Assembly: GCA_016490735.1 (NCBI GenBank)
Contig: JAEMWC010000564.1
Location: 303,501-367,500, forward strand
Length of the DNA: 64,000 nucleotides
Source: Pachyseris speciosa
Taxonomy: Eukaryota; Cnidaria; Anthozoa; Scleractinia; Pachyseridae
Direction: 5' to 3'
The position numbers and the translations under genes are program-made. Of the stretch, positions 1 through 10,092 are shown piece by piece (position 1 is the first letter of the stretch; each line of letters opens with the position of its first letter). The notes beneath the pieces are model-generated. The model was not told where the DNA came from, did not search any database, and was given only the letters and a program-made list of their open reading frames with translations.

Positions 1-1315
1 AAGAGTTAAGGATTTCTTACCAAAGATGCAAGAGGCTGAAGAGGCACTGGAAAAAGAACTTCACGAGAAGCCTGCTTCTGCACTGGATATTGAAAGTGTT
101 GAAGATGGTGCACCATATATTGAAATGGTAAGAATTGGTGGAAGGATCACATTTCCATCGATAAACAATGAGCCATTTGTTAGGCATTTATTTATTTTCT
201 CCCCTAAACCAGTTAAAACTGGGAAGAGAAGACAGGGAATACTTGCTATAACAACCCAAGTTTTTTCATTATGCGTACTGATTTTCTAGTAATCCAACTA
301 TGTCTAAGTACTGTCAGTTAACTGTCAGTATGTTTTCTAATCAGAACGTACATGTACAGTGTATAAAGGCTTGCTCCTTGAGGACTTCATGAAAAACATA
401 AAACTCCCAATTTGACTTCTGCTGGACATATGAGCACACTTCCACGCTCTCCTTTAAGGCTTGAACTTCAAAATACTTTTGCCAAATTCAGCTGTATAAG
501 GAATGTTTCACAATGTTATTTATTTATTTATTTATTTATTTGCCACAAATATGTCATTCAAATACTAATTTACAACATTTTGTAATCAATGTAGCAGGGA
601 AGCCCAACAGAAGCTGGAAGTTTAATATTAACATTAGGTCCTCGAATGCCAGCAATGCAGTAGGTGGCATGAATATTTAAAATATCAGAGGATGGACAAG
701 TTTAATTTAGTTTTCTACTGATAAGGAATGTTTTTCAGTGAAGTCTTAAAGCTAGAATATTTGGGGGATAAGATGAGATCACAGGGTGGAGAATTCCACA
801 CCTTAGCACCTTGGTTATATAATTTGAATGAACTGTTGCAGGTCATAATGACAGAAATGACAGTTCATTCAAATAACCTTGTGCCATTTTGCCCCAGAGT
901 TTGGTCACAGCCTGCTTAGAAAACAAACAACCTAAAAATTGGCAAAGATGGTCATTCTCTCAGCCCTTTAATTACTGATTAGAAATAAATCAGTAACCCA
1001 TGTTGTCTTTAATTTGCTCTGTCATTTATTTGTTTTCGTTTGTCCCAGAGTTTGGCCCTGATGGAAACACAGGAGAACAGCAGTGAAGATTCACACGAGG
1101 AAAGTGATGACAAAGAAGAAGATGATTCTGATGACATTCAAACACAGGAAATCGACCATGGACACATTACAGAGGAGAATTTTGTAATTTCAAAGACAGT
1201 TAAAGGCCATGTAAAGCCTGTTATTGAAGAGATATCAATAGATAAAAGGAACAGTGTAAAGAAAAGCAAAAAAGGAATGGCATCTAAAAACGCATCAAGA
1301 AAGAGAAAAAGGTAG
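1..1315 (+). CDS. NOPCHAP1: NOPCHAP1 (C12orf45-like) box C/D snoRNP chaperone, 3' part
   Basis: Two coding exons are visible: one from before the window to 127 (donor GTAAGA at 128) and one from 1049 (after CCCAG) to the TAG ending at 1315. Both junctions are phase 0. The first exon reads VKDFLPKMQEAEEALEKEL and ends in a DIES...YIEM stretch. The second begins SLALMETQENSSED and then turns strongly acidic (Ser/Glu/Asp), ending in a Lys/Arg-rich tail. This is the layout of vertebrate C12orf45: FLPQM helix, IQMDVALFEM motif, acidic tail, basic end. In the known family the protein bridges NOP58 and the R2TP/RUVBL machinery during nucleolar box C/D snoRNP assembly. The N-terminus is outside the window. 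A possible poly(A) signal AATAAA lies at 1548-1553. An alternative reading is another short acidic nucleolar protein, but the motif order makes NOPCHAP1 the best call. Confidence 0.82.
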
Positions 1316-1597
1316 CAAGAAGATACACTGGAAAATCCCCTGATGTAAATTCTTGTTTAAATTTTGTTGTTTTGGTCTGTCGTATGCATAAAATCACAGA
1401 ATTGCTCAGAACTTAAAGACAGACAATGATTTAATAAGTTTATCTTGGCAAGACACTAGTTGTTTCAGTTTTCAAGTTTATCTCAGTTTTTATACCCTGG
1501 TGACATGTATGATTGTTGGATCATCTCACATTATTGGAACTGATAGCAATAAATGTCAGACTCTCCGAAAATCTAGGATTTGTTCTTCACCAAGATC

Positions 1598-1705
1598 TTC
1601 ATCATCGTCATCACCATCATCATGATCACCACCACTACCATCATCATATCATCATCACCATCCTTATCCTCCTCCGAACCTCCTCATCATCATCATCACC
1701 ATCAC
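1598..1705. repeat. ATC/CAT trinucleotide microsatellite
   Basis: Imperfect run of CAT/ATC triplets just past the NOPCHAP1 poly(A) signal. It yields artificial His- or Ile/Ser-rich frames with no coding support. Confidence 0.85.
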
Positions 1706-1766
1706 CAACCTTTTCTTGACTTCCATAATCAAAAGGTTTTCATGGGAGTGAGGGATAAGCTCACAG

Positions 1767-1945
1767 TAGACTGCAAGTAGTTTCTAATTTTGGCAGTGGA
1801 TTGTGGGGCGGGCGAAAGACACGCACAAATGCGAAGTTGCGAGGAGATGTGCTCCCTTTGCGTCACATCTCCTCGCAACTTCGCATATGTATTTCTTTCG
1901 CCTGCCCATAATCTATCGCCAAAATTAAACACTACTCGCAGTCTA
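1767..1945. mobile_element. Palindromic MITE, family A, copy 1
   Basis: A near-complete palindrome bounded by TA. It starts TAGACTGCAAGTAGT and ends ACTACTCGCAGTCTA, with an inner perfect stem (ATGCGAAGTTGCGAGGAG and its reverse complement, about 1829-1886). A second copy of almost the same length and design lies at 37499-37673. Two independent copies sharing ends and TA borders support a mobile element. TA duplication fits Tc1/mariner-type mobilisation, which is inferred. Confidence 0.85.
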
Positions 1946-2396
1946 AGCTTACAGCCCAACCCCCAAACCTGTGGGATGGGGAGATTGCATTTAGTCTGGA
2001 CTCTCACCTTCAAATTTTCTAGCAAGGTGGGCACAACCAGTAATAAATAATAAATCTCCATGCAGCATCTCTTCGACAGAAGATAAGTGTTAAAAAATTA
2101 TGTTAATTTTGAAACGTTAATTTTTGTTATAAATTAAGCGATATTTTGTAACTTAGTATTTTATTTTAACGTGTCAATCAATTTAGATTTACGTAAATTT
2201 GGCATATTACTGCATAAACACCCCTTCTAATGTAAATTCTCTTTGTACTTGAAGAAGGCTGGCTTGGCCTGTTTAAATATAGTACACAGAATTTAAAACC
2301 ATTTCTGTGTTGTATTGGTCCCTGCTTTATATTCGTTGTTTATATTACGCCAATTAGATCAAATTTATCAAATAACTTTACTTTTACACGATGGTC
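1946..2396. other. No feature seen
   Basis: AT-rich intergenic sequence between the MITE and the LINE fragment. I see no reading frame, RNA gene or repeat structure in it. Confidence 0.5.
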
Positions 2397-2877
2397 TCAT
2401 GACATCAGTTTAATACACTGGGTCATTACTACTTCTAAAATACTATAGTTACAAAATTCAAACTGCATTCGAAGATTATCAGGAGCAAGCCCATTTAGAG
2501 ATTTATACACCATGCAAGCTTTTTGAATCTGGCGCTGAGATTCAAGCTTTCTCCAATTCAAAGCTTGGAAAAGATATTCATTTCTGGTGTCAAAAGCAGC
2601 AGGTCAGAACACTAGCAGCACGGTTTTGTAGTTTTTGGAGTTTCTTGGCAAGAGTTTTATTACAGTTACACCAAACAATGTTACAGTAATCGAAATGAGG
2701 TTCGATCGGAGAGTTGTAAATAAATAGGAGCGTTCTGCAAGGAACAAAAGGTTGAATGCGCTTCAGGGCCCCAATAGCAATCAGAAGCAATCTTATTATT
2801 CTCGATGTGAACATTCCAAGATAGATTTTAGATTGGCCAGGAAAGTGCTCAACTTCCTTCCCACCGCACAGCAACAT
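2397..2877 (-). pseudogene. Jockey/CR1-like LINE reverse transcriptase 3' fragment
   Basis: Minus-strand translation gives the end of a non-LTR reverse transcriptase: GALKRIQPFVPCRTLLFIYN, then PHFDYCNIVW and KKLQKLQNRAASVLT. After a +1 shift near 2602 it resumes with NEYLFQALNWRKLESQRQIQ and VYKSLNGLAPDNL. The YCxxVW and LQxLQNRAA signatures are typical of jockey/CR1/Rex-type elements. The frame break, the missing 5' part and the stop at 2397-2399 show a dead truncated copy. Confidence 0.85.
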
Positions 2878-2899
2878 ACCTACCTATACTTTTTTGGGG

Positions 2900-3075
2900 G
2901 AAACGTGATTGAGCCTATTATTTCCTCATGATACGTGATTTAAGTTTTTATTTATTCGTGATTCGTGATTGACCGTATGAAGACCATTTTTACGTGAGCG
3001 TGAAAGTTGTTTTTGAATTAAGCGTGACACATTAACGAGGACTTTAATTAAACGTGATTCATTGCGTGAATTAAT
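2900..3075. repeat. Degenerate CGTGA/CGTGATT motif cluster
   Basis: The word CGTGA recurs about ten times in 170 bp, mostly as CGTGATT, with AT-rich spacers, just upstream of the SMKR1 promoter region. It looks like a short degenerate repeat, possibly part of an interspersed element. Function unknown. Confidence 0.55.
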
Positions 3076-3160
3076 TTAAAGTTATTTGATCTTCGAATAT
3101 TCGTAACGCGCAAGAGGAAGGAAATCCACGCGACCCGCCGCGCGAGTGTGTCTCGATGAG

Positions 3161-3174
3161 GTTGGTATGGCAAC
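3161..3174. promoter_or_regulatory. RFX X-box-like motif upstream of SMKR1
   Basis: GTTGGTATGGCAAC resembles the RFX X-box GTTGCC-AT-GGCAAC: the right half is perfect and the left half matches 4 of 6. It lies about 150 bp before the SMKR1 start codon, in a GC-richer stretch. RFX factors drive ciliary genes in animals. A single motif match by eye is weak evidence. Confidence 0.4.
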
Positions 3175-3320
3175 ATTGAGTTGACGTACACTTTATTTGC
3201 ATTCCTTCGAAGCGGGCAGTCGATCAGAAGAAGAAAGGCAATCAATCAAGGTCATGTTGATATCGATATTGCTGCTGTAAAGATTTCAAGGTTTCTAGGG
3301 GGAGTCTTTTTAACTTCGAA

Positions 3321-3765
3321 ATGGTAAGTGAAACGAATGATCCGCACGCGAAACGTGTGTCACTTGAATGGCTTTCGGCATTTCAATGGTTTAATTCCCT
3401 GCTGGTTTTGTTTACCTTTTCAATTCTTTTGTGACACAAAACGCGTAATACTGTATTTGCGACTTCTTCAGCCGGCAGGACACAAGTCTGGTAAAGTGAG
3501 AAAATCAGGGAAAAGTAGAAGTCGAAGCAGAGGCAGCAGTAGGAGTCCTTCGAGAAAAGGGGGAAAGAAAAGCGGAAAGAAATCTCGGTCGCCATCACCC
3601 TCCAAGACAAAGCGAGATGTTGATCTGTTGAGCCCTGACGCCATGTCAAACGGATACTACATTTCGCACAATGCCCAGCAATTTCTGCAGTTCAGAGGCT
3701 TTGGCTGGGACTCAGGCGCAGCAGGAAAGAAAAAGAAAAAGGGGAAAGGGAAGAAGAAGAAATGA
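3321..3765 (+). CDS. SMKR1: SMKR1-like small lysine-rich protein
   Basis: Exon 1 contributes only the ATG (3321-3323), followed directly by donor GTAAGT. Exon 2 runs 3472-3765 after acceptor CTTCAG, giving 98 residues. The protein starts MPAGHKSGKVRKSGK, has a Lys/Arg/Ser-rich half with SRSRSR and SPSPSK repeats (about residues 10-48), a conserved core VDLLSPDAMSNGYYISHN followed by FRGFGW (about 50-78), and a poly-Lys end. Human SMKR1 has the same order: MPA, basic region, VDILSPAAM, YYIAHN, RGFHW, basic tail. The cnidarian form is longer because of the SR-like insertion. Molecular function is not established. The X-box-like site upstream hints at expression in ciliated cells or sperm, which is inference. 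The start is chosen because MPA follows the splice exactly as in the family. Confidence 0.85.
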
Positions 3766-4745
3766 CGCATCGTAGAGTGTTGATTCCATGCAAAATGTCC
3801 CGTGACGTGCCGGTAATCAGCGCGTCTATAGACACGGTATAAAAGTGTGAGGCAGCGTCTGCGAAACGATTATTGCAATGTGTGTCACTCGAGAAATCTT
3901 TCGAAGTTGGATGATTTATTTTATGCGGCATGAGCTCTGCCACCTTGCCTTTGGGAAAGTGCTGGCTTGGTGTACGATATCACAGACAATAGCAAACCTG
4001 TCACCATGAAGTTTTTGTGATGGACAGTGTTTTGGTTCAAACACAGTTATTTATTTGCTGGACATACTCTGCTAAGAACCAGTGGAATCCAGGAAGCAAC
4101 CTGTTTTGCTTTCACCTCTGTCTACACTTCACTCCACCCTCATACAATTATGGGAACATATTTTTGGGGGGTGGGAGAGGAGTGCGGGGGGGGGGAGGGA
4201 CGATTTGAGGGGAAGCAGTTGTGTTGTACATACAGTGTCGCATGCCTTTGTTCTGTTGATAACCCCTACTCCCTTTATTTATTGATTTTTTTAATGCTCT
4301 GACCAAAGATTAGCTACAGGGGTATGTGCATTGGAGAGAAGAAAAAGAGAACACTCTTATCAAGGGCTATTGTGAATAATACTAGCTTTTTAATATTCTG
4401 TATTCTCAGGAGCCCATCACAATGGGCTCCTGGTATTCTTCATCAACCCCTTGAAGCGAGAGAAACTAGACCCTTGGAATGAAACATTTTAAAGCATGGC
4501 AGATTTCTCAATTAGAATTTTTAAGATGTGTATTTAATGATGGATGATTAAAGTAAACCATTAATGTGTTGATGAAAGAAAGCTTCCTTGTCATAAGGGC
4601 GTACACAAACTGCCTGAAAGTTAAGTTCTCTGATAAGGTTTTTCAGAAGTAATGCTAGTAAACAAGCAAGCTTTTACAGCATGTACCTGTTGAGTTAAGT
4701 CTCACCTTGCTGAGAAAGCAGAGTTAACAAAAGAAGCCAATTTAA
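3766..4745 (+). other. SMKR1 3' region
   Basis: No coding potential seen. Probable 3' UTR and downstream spacer, with a G-rich run at about 4166-4200 and an ATTAAA hexamer near 4547 that could serve as poly(A) signal. Confidence 0.45.
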
Positions 4746-4764
4746 AATATACTTGGTACACATA

Positions 4765-5160
4765 CATCCCCGGGGAGGTACTCTCTATAATGGCCCATAC
4801 GGAGAGGCTCCACCCGAAAGGGGTACCTTTTTCATGCTTCAGGTATATGAAAGGGTAGGGATTTCACGAGTCGAAATAAATGAAAGGGTAGGGAAATCTG
4901 TCATTTCAGTATTTAAAGGGCCTTTCATTAAAATATTTCAAACACATACCTTATGACTATACTGTTTTAATTATTGAATGCTACATGAAAGTGACAAGAA
5001 GACTTACTGTTTTAGGTATATGATAGGGGTACCATTTGTCAATGGAAGGTATATGAATGGCGTACCTTTTCTGTCAAAGATGGTATATAAAAGGGTTGGA
5101 CCTCTGGGCGGAGCCTCCCCACATTAATTTTTTTTAGTACACCCCACCCCTCCCCGGGTG
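4765..5160. repeat. Interspersed repeat with GGTATATGAAAGGG units, copy 1
   Basis: Starts CCCCGGGGAGGTACTC and contains recurring short units (GGTATATGAAAGGGTAGGG-like, GGGGTACC) ending with GGCGGAGCCTCCCC. The same ordered blocks recur at 5655-5960, and a related opening (CCCCGGGGGAGG...GGTACTCCC) at about 41648. The frame through it is repeat-derived. Confidence 0.7.
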
Positions 5161-5654
5161 TACATCACTGAAGATGCATCCCCACAGGAGGTAATTTTTC
5201 CTCTTTGCTCCCTTTCTCATCCACTGACTCTCACAAAGAAATGACAACTTATACACACTGCGGACAAGTCAGTTATCAGGCAATTTAAAAAAATGCTTTG
5301 CAAACTTTGCATTATTAGCGCTATCTCAATTATGCAGAATTGTGACAGGAATTAGGGCAAAATGAAGAGTACTAAATGAAACAAAAATGCAACAGTTTGT
5401 CTGACATTTTCCAGAGAGAAGGCAGACACTATTTTTTCAACCTTTAGCTATATAAGTGTGGTGTTGCAGGCTAGAGAGGTTTAGCCCCATTTTTATCCAT
5501 GGAAGTTTGTATAGAATTAATGATAAAAACATAAATCAGCCAAAAATGCACCAGAGTTACATGAGTCAGTCATGTCCCATACTCTTTATTTTATTCATTG
5601 GGGTAGTTGTTTATCCAGGGTCAGGCCACCAAGCCGGCCTTTCTCATTCTAGAC
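5161..5654. other. No feature seen
   Basis: Spacer between two repeat copies; no gene, RNA or structured repeat recognised. Confidence 0.5.
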
Positions 5655-5960
5655 CTTTCATCCAGAGGTCTCTGAATCCCAAGTGGAGGGATAATCCCTA
5701 CAATGGCCTATATGGGTGCCTGAAAGGGGTATCTTTTTCAGGGTGCAGGTATATAAAAGGGAAGGGATTTTACAACATGAGGTATATGAAAGGGTAGAGA
5801 AATCTGTAATTTATCACTGCATGGAAATGACAAGAAGACTTCCAGTGTTTTAGTGAGACGAAAGGAGTACCATTTTCAATGGGTTGTTACCTGTACTTTC
5901 AAAAATGATATATAAAAGGGTAAGGGGCTGGCCCACAGGCGGAGCCTTGCCATATAAAAA
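5655..5960. repeat. Interspersed repeat with GGTATATGAAAGGG units, copy 2
   Basis: Shares with the copy at 4765 the blocks for 'ATGGCC.ATA', 'GAAAGGGGTA', 'GGTATATGAAAGGGTAG', 'ATGACAAGAAGACTT' and 'GGCGGAGCCT', in the same order and spacing but diverged. This shows an interspersed family rather than tandem duplication of a gene. Confidence 0.7.
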
Positions 5961-6174
5961 TCCATTGAAAACTCACCTCTTCCCTCCCCACTACCTCCAA
6001 TCCCCACCTGGCCTGAATCCCACTTATTGTCATTGGGTGTCCTGGGATTCTGCAATAACGTGAATGAGGAACTCAAAAGATCACTTCAGTGACTTGGGTA
6101 GACTTTAGGAAGTTGAGGAGCATTCATCCCCTTTTAAGAATATCTTATTTGTTTCGTTTGATTTTAGATACAAT

Positions 6175-6229
6175 TTTTCTTTTTCTTTTTTTTTTTTTTG
6201 TTCTGTTTTTTCTTTCTTTCTCTGTTTTT

Positions 6230-6270
<41 letters not shown>

Positions 6271-6285
6271 TTCCTTCCTTTCTTC

Positions 6286-6324
<39 letters not shown>

Positions 6325-6333
6325 TTTTCCTTC

Positions 6334-6364
<31 letters not shown>

Positions 6365-6435
6365 TTTTCCTTTCTTTCTTTCTTTCTTCCTTTCTTTTTA
6401 TTTATTTATTTATCTCTTTATTTATTTTTTTCATT
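6175..6435. repeat. (CTTT)n polypyrimidine tract
   Basis: About 260 bp of almost pure C/T on the plus strand, mainly CTTT with CCTT interruptions and a (TTTA) tail. A mirror-repeat-rich tract of this kind can adopt non-B structure. It lies midway between SMKR1 and NRF1. Confidence 0.95.
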
Positions 6436-6959
6436 TTTTTTATCAGAACTCCCAATATCGGGTGTCGTAAGGGTGGGGAAGGAAGGGATGGGAAAAAGTT
6501 CAAGTGCTTCCAAGTTCCCTTGTCATTGCATTGTTTGTAATCAATAGTTTTTCGTAGAAACATGATTGGTTTCTCAACTTCAAATTGAATAGAACAATAT
6601 CCGAAATTCCCCACATCTGCGAGGACTCAACTACTGCCCATCCCCCTATCCCATGGGCCCAACTTAGATAAGTCAAAGTGTGTTGCCTGATGTACTGATG
6701 GAAAAAAATTAAAACGATGATTTTCTTTTAACTCATGGGTACCTGCTACATTCCCTATTTTCATTAATTCTCAACACAAAAGAAAGAAAATTAGGTAATA
6801 TGAACAGGTGTACCCGCCATAGTCAGATTAGTTATTGGTCAGGGAAGATTTGACCAATCACAGTATAGCTTGGATGATGATAGGCTCTAAAAATATTCAC
6901 GAGCCAAGAAAGCCAACAGCTGTCAGTAACCGAACTTAAGCGAACAGGTGCCCTCACTC
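6436..6959. other. No gene seen upstream of the NRF1 promoter
   Basis: AT-rich spacer; no coding or repeat structure recognised before the CCAAT/TATA cluster. Confidence 0.45.
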
Positions 6960-7015
6960 CTTTTAGCCAATCACAACAGCTGTTATAAAAGAACTACCCA
7001 ATCACGGTACGCGTA
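6960..7015 (+). promoter_or_regulatory. Probable NRF1 promoter (CCAAT boxes and TATA box)
   Basis: Two CCAATCAC motifs (about 6967 and 6999) flank TATAAAA at 6984-6990, some 200 bp before a spliced 5' leader. Sequence composition becomes GC-richer and CpG-rich from about 7040, with a YY1-like GCCGCCATC at about 7113 and half-sites GCGCA/ATGCG near 7072 and 7158 that resemble NRF1's own target. Motifs were read by eye. Confidence 0.5.
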
Positions 7016-7288
7016 AAACCGCAACAAGCCCTACAGAAGTGAGTTGATCGGGGCGCCCCGCAGCTTGTTAGCACATGCGTGGCAGCACCTCGCCAGTTCG
7101 TTCTATTGAGCAGCCGCCATCGCGTTCTCCTTTCCGCGCAAGTCGGGCGAGCATCTTCTTTGCGCAGATTCAGAACCTTTACCGAGTTATTTTGATCCTG
7201 CCGTCAAACCAGGTATCTTTGACTGTGTTTTAGCTTAGGGTTTGGTCTTGTTTGAGCGGCAATGGAGCATTATTTGCCGTTCGCCAGT
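7016..7288 (+). other. NRF1 5' leader exon with two candidate donors
   Basis: The leader could end at 7212 (CCAG|GTATCT) or at 7288 (CCAGT|GTAAGT, the stronger donor). Either would join the acceptor TTTTACAG ending at 7627. Neither donor adds in-frame coding sequence to NRF1. With the 7288 donor the leader gains an ATG at 7262 whose 49-codon frame ends at TGA 7748-7750, overlapping the NRF1 start out of frame. Confidence 0.45.
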
Positions 7289-7685
7289 GTAAGTATTCAA
7301 AGGCGACGCTAATCTAGCAAGTGAACGATTTTTACCAGACGAAAAGATCGCTATTTTGGACCGAAAACGCGAGTTGTTTAGCCTTGGAGGAGTCGCCGAC
7401 TGAATGTAATCAATTGGGATTTTCTAGATTGTGTCGTGGCCTTTCTCTTGATGCCCTTTGATGTTTTTGCATGGAAAAATTCGCTTTAAGACGAGCATTT
7501 CAAAACAAATTTTATATTCATACGTGGAGTGAAAATTGAATAAACGGGAATCAAAGAACTGGTACGATTATTGTGCTGTCAACTGTCTCGCGCTGGCTTT
7601 GACTGTTTATTTTCTCTTCTTTTACAGCAAACTGGCGCAAGTAAGCCTTCACCAAGTTGGGTTATCCCAAGCTTTGTCTCAAAGC

Positions 7686-9155
7686 ATGACCCAGACCATA
7701 CAGATGTCTCATTCAATGTCTCAATCGATGAGCCAAATGTCCGACGATGAGCCTTCTTCGCCGGAGTCGACAACTTTCGATGGCTCGGACCTGTTAAATT
7801 CTACGGTCAGCGATGAAGTCACTGCGCAGCTGGCCGCCGCAGGGCCTGTCGGTGTTGCTGCTGCGGCGGCCATTGCCACGGGAAAGAAGAGAAAACGACC
7901 GCATTCCTTCGAAACGAACCCGTCTATTCGCAAACGACAACAAACTCGACTTCTACGAAAATTAAGAGCCACCATTGATGAATATACAACGAGGGTGGGT
8001 CAGCAAGCTGTTGTTTTGTGTGTCTGCCCTGGCAAGCCAAATCCGCTTTTCAAGGTATTTGGAGCTGTACCGCTTGAAAATGTGGTTAGAAATCTAAAAC
8101 AACTTATTCTTCAAGATTTAGAGCACGCTTTAGCAGAACATGCCCCTCCACCACCCCCAGAGAATCCTGACATCTATACACTACCCCCGCTGGTTATTGA
8201 TGGCATCCCAACTCCTGTTGACAAGATGACCCAAGCCCAGCTCCGGGCCTTCATTCCAATGATGTTGCGGTATTCTACTGGTCGTGGGAAGCCTGGATGG
8301 GGTAAAGATTCCACCAGACCACCATGGTGGCCTTCTGATTTGCCTTGGCAGAATGTACGTAGCGATTGCCGCAGTGAAGATGAGAAAGCTAGGATTTCAT
8401 GGACAAATGCTCTGCGGCAGATCGTGAAGAACTGTTACAAGTTCCATGGCCGAGAAGATTTGTTGCCTGCATTCTCCGAAGGAGAAGCACCACAGCACCA
8501 ATATGTACAACAACCTCATCAGATGGTCCATACCATTTCAAATGCCGATGGAACTGTTTCTCTCATTCAAGTAGATGCCTCAGGTGCCGTAAGCACACTG
8601 TCAGATGCAGCGACATCGCAAACAGAAGCAACTCAAGCCGTAGCAACATTAGCCGAAGTTGCAGCAGCCACTCAAGTTGAAGTTACCCTACCACACCCAG
8701 GACAAGGAGGTGATACTGTAACCATTGATCAAAGTGATTTGTCTCACAGCGAAGCCCTTGCACAAGCCGCAGTAGCCACTCTTGCTGAAGCAACCTTAGC
8801 AGATGGAGGTCAAATCGTTCTACCAGAGCATGCTGCCGCTGCTGCAGCAGCGTTAGCAAATGTCCAGGATAACATGAACACTACTAACATGGTGACCATC
8901 CCAGTCCAGGCTGCGGCATCGCTCATGCAGATTCAAACCCACCATCTACCAGTAAGTACTCACTCACAGTACATGTCAGCGTCAGTACCTCAAGTAGCCA
9001 TGGCACCACATTCAATAATACAGACAGTAACCACTTCCGCAATGGGAGGACATGATGACCACACCCACATGGTAGACACTTGTGAGGGTGTGCCTGTTGC
9101 TACACAAGCTGTAGAAGTAGTTACGCTTGAAAATGCCCAAGATCCTATGAACTGA
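7686..9155 (+). CDS. NRF1: NRF1 (nuclear respiratory factor 1 / erect-wing / P3A2 family)
   Basis: One uninterrupted 489-residue frame. In order: a Met/Ser/Gln-rich start; an acidic casein-kinase-like SDDEPSSPE segment (19-27); DEVTAQLAAAGPVG (43-56); the nuclear localisation signal GKKRKRP (66-72); the DNA-binding/dimerisation region from NPSIRKRQQTRLLRKLRAT (78-96) through VGQQAVVL, KPNPLFKVFGAVPLENVV, KMTQAQLRAFIP, YSTGRGKPGWGK and WTNALRQIVKNCYKFHGRED (about 239-258); then a Gln/Ala/Thr-rich activation domain with ATQAVATLAEV-type repeats and the family end QAVEVVTLE. Human NRF1 is 503 residues with the same order. The family binds GCGCATGCGC as a dimer and activates nuclear genes for mitochondria, ribosomes and cell growth. 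The start at 7686 is the first in-frame ATG after the acceptor at 7627. Having the full coding region in one exon is unusual compared with the many-exon vertebrate gene. Confidence 0.95.
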   Translation: MTQTIQMSHSMSQSMSQMSDDEPSSPESTTFDGSDLLNSTVSDEVTAQLAAAGPVGVAAAAAIATGKKRKRPHSFETNPSIRKRQQTRLLRKLRATIDEYTTRVGQQAVVLCVCPGKPNPLFKVFGAVPLENVVRNLKQLILQDLEHALAEHAPPPPPENPDIYTLPPLVIDGIPTPVDKMTQAQLRAFIPMMLRYSTGRGKPGWGKDSTRPPWWPSDLPWQNVRSDCRSEDEKARISWTNALRQIVKNCYKFHGREDLLPAFSEGEAPQHQYVQQPHQMVHTISNADGTVSLIQVDASGAVSTLSDAATSQTEATQAVATLAEVAAATQVEVTLPHPGQGGDTVTIDQSDLSHSEALAQAAVATLAEATLADGGQIVLPEHAAAAAAALANVQDNMNTTNMVTIPVQAAASLMQIQTHHLPVSTHSQYMSASVPQVAMAPHSIIQTVTTSAMGGHDDHTHMVDTCEGVPVATQAVEVVTLENAQDPMN

Positions 9156-10092
9156 TGTTACTTTAAGATGACTTTCATGTCTTTGATCCTAGACGATTTA
9201 TTGAAATGGCTTGAAAGTTAACCACTGTTGCTATCATTAATTTTTGTAGTTTTATTTTAAACCCAGCATCTAATTTCTTGCAACAGTATCACCATTTGAG
9301 TATATGTGCTATAAAAATGAAGGAAATGGCCTCTGGTCTCCCAACAAGTACACTGTATGTTAAGGAACGTGCATAGATCAGTGAAGAGAACTTTCATGTT
9401 GATGTTGTGGCATAAAGGGGACGCGGGCCATGAGCACCTGATACAGTAGCTACTGCCAGTTGCATAATGAGTACTCGATCTGACTGCAAGAGTGTCAACT
9501 AGATTTGCAAGCACTAAAGCAGTGATAGTCAATTTTATTTTCTCAGTTTATGAATTCAACCCACTTCACTGAGTTTTGTTTTTTTATGCACTCAAATCAA
9601 CAGTGGGTGCATCAGTTTGATTTTCAAGCCATTTCAGAAGACGACTGGGTTCACCACTGTGGTAATGTACAGATATGTAAATAAGAGTTGTGAAAGAATT
9701 AACAAGACTCGGAGTAATATTTGTTCAAGGTGCATGACTTCTAATGAAGGAAAGCTAATTGGGTTGATTTCTCTTTCTGGTTGAATTTCACTTTAATAAT
9801 TATTTTTTCTTTCTTTCTTTTATCCCCATATTTAAAGCCAAGCATGAAAGTTATTAGTTTTTGTGGAATTAGAATAATTATATTTATTGAAAACAGTTCT
9901 TGATGTGCAAGGCATAAGTCAGTTACTCTTTTCTTTCAATGTTGATTTTACTTGCAAACTGCATGGCAGGATTGTCAGAAATTGAAACAGTCTGATTTGT
10001 GATTTTGACAAGTGCTTAGTTTTTGAGATCTTTTACAAGCACTTTTTTAGATGAGAACTGCAGATCTAAAGAAGAGTCACTGCAACAATAAA
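9156..10092 (+). other. Probable NRF1 3' UTR
   Basis: Non-coding AT-rich sequence after the NRF1 stop, with a candidate poly(A) signal AATAAA at 10087-10092. No other gene seen. Confidence 0.5.

Noticed and set aside
1790..2050. 86- and 110-codon overlapping frames on both strands
   Set aside because: They run through a palindromic MITE; no family resemblance.
4753..4956. 67-codon frame with repeated YERVG-type words
   Set aside because: The repeat family recurs at 5655-5960, so the frame is repeat-derived.
6089..6547. 152-codon Phe/Leu/Ser-rich frame
   Set aside because: Translation of the CTTT microsatellite.
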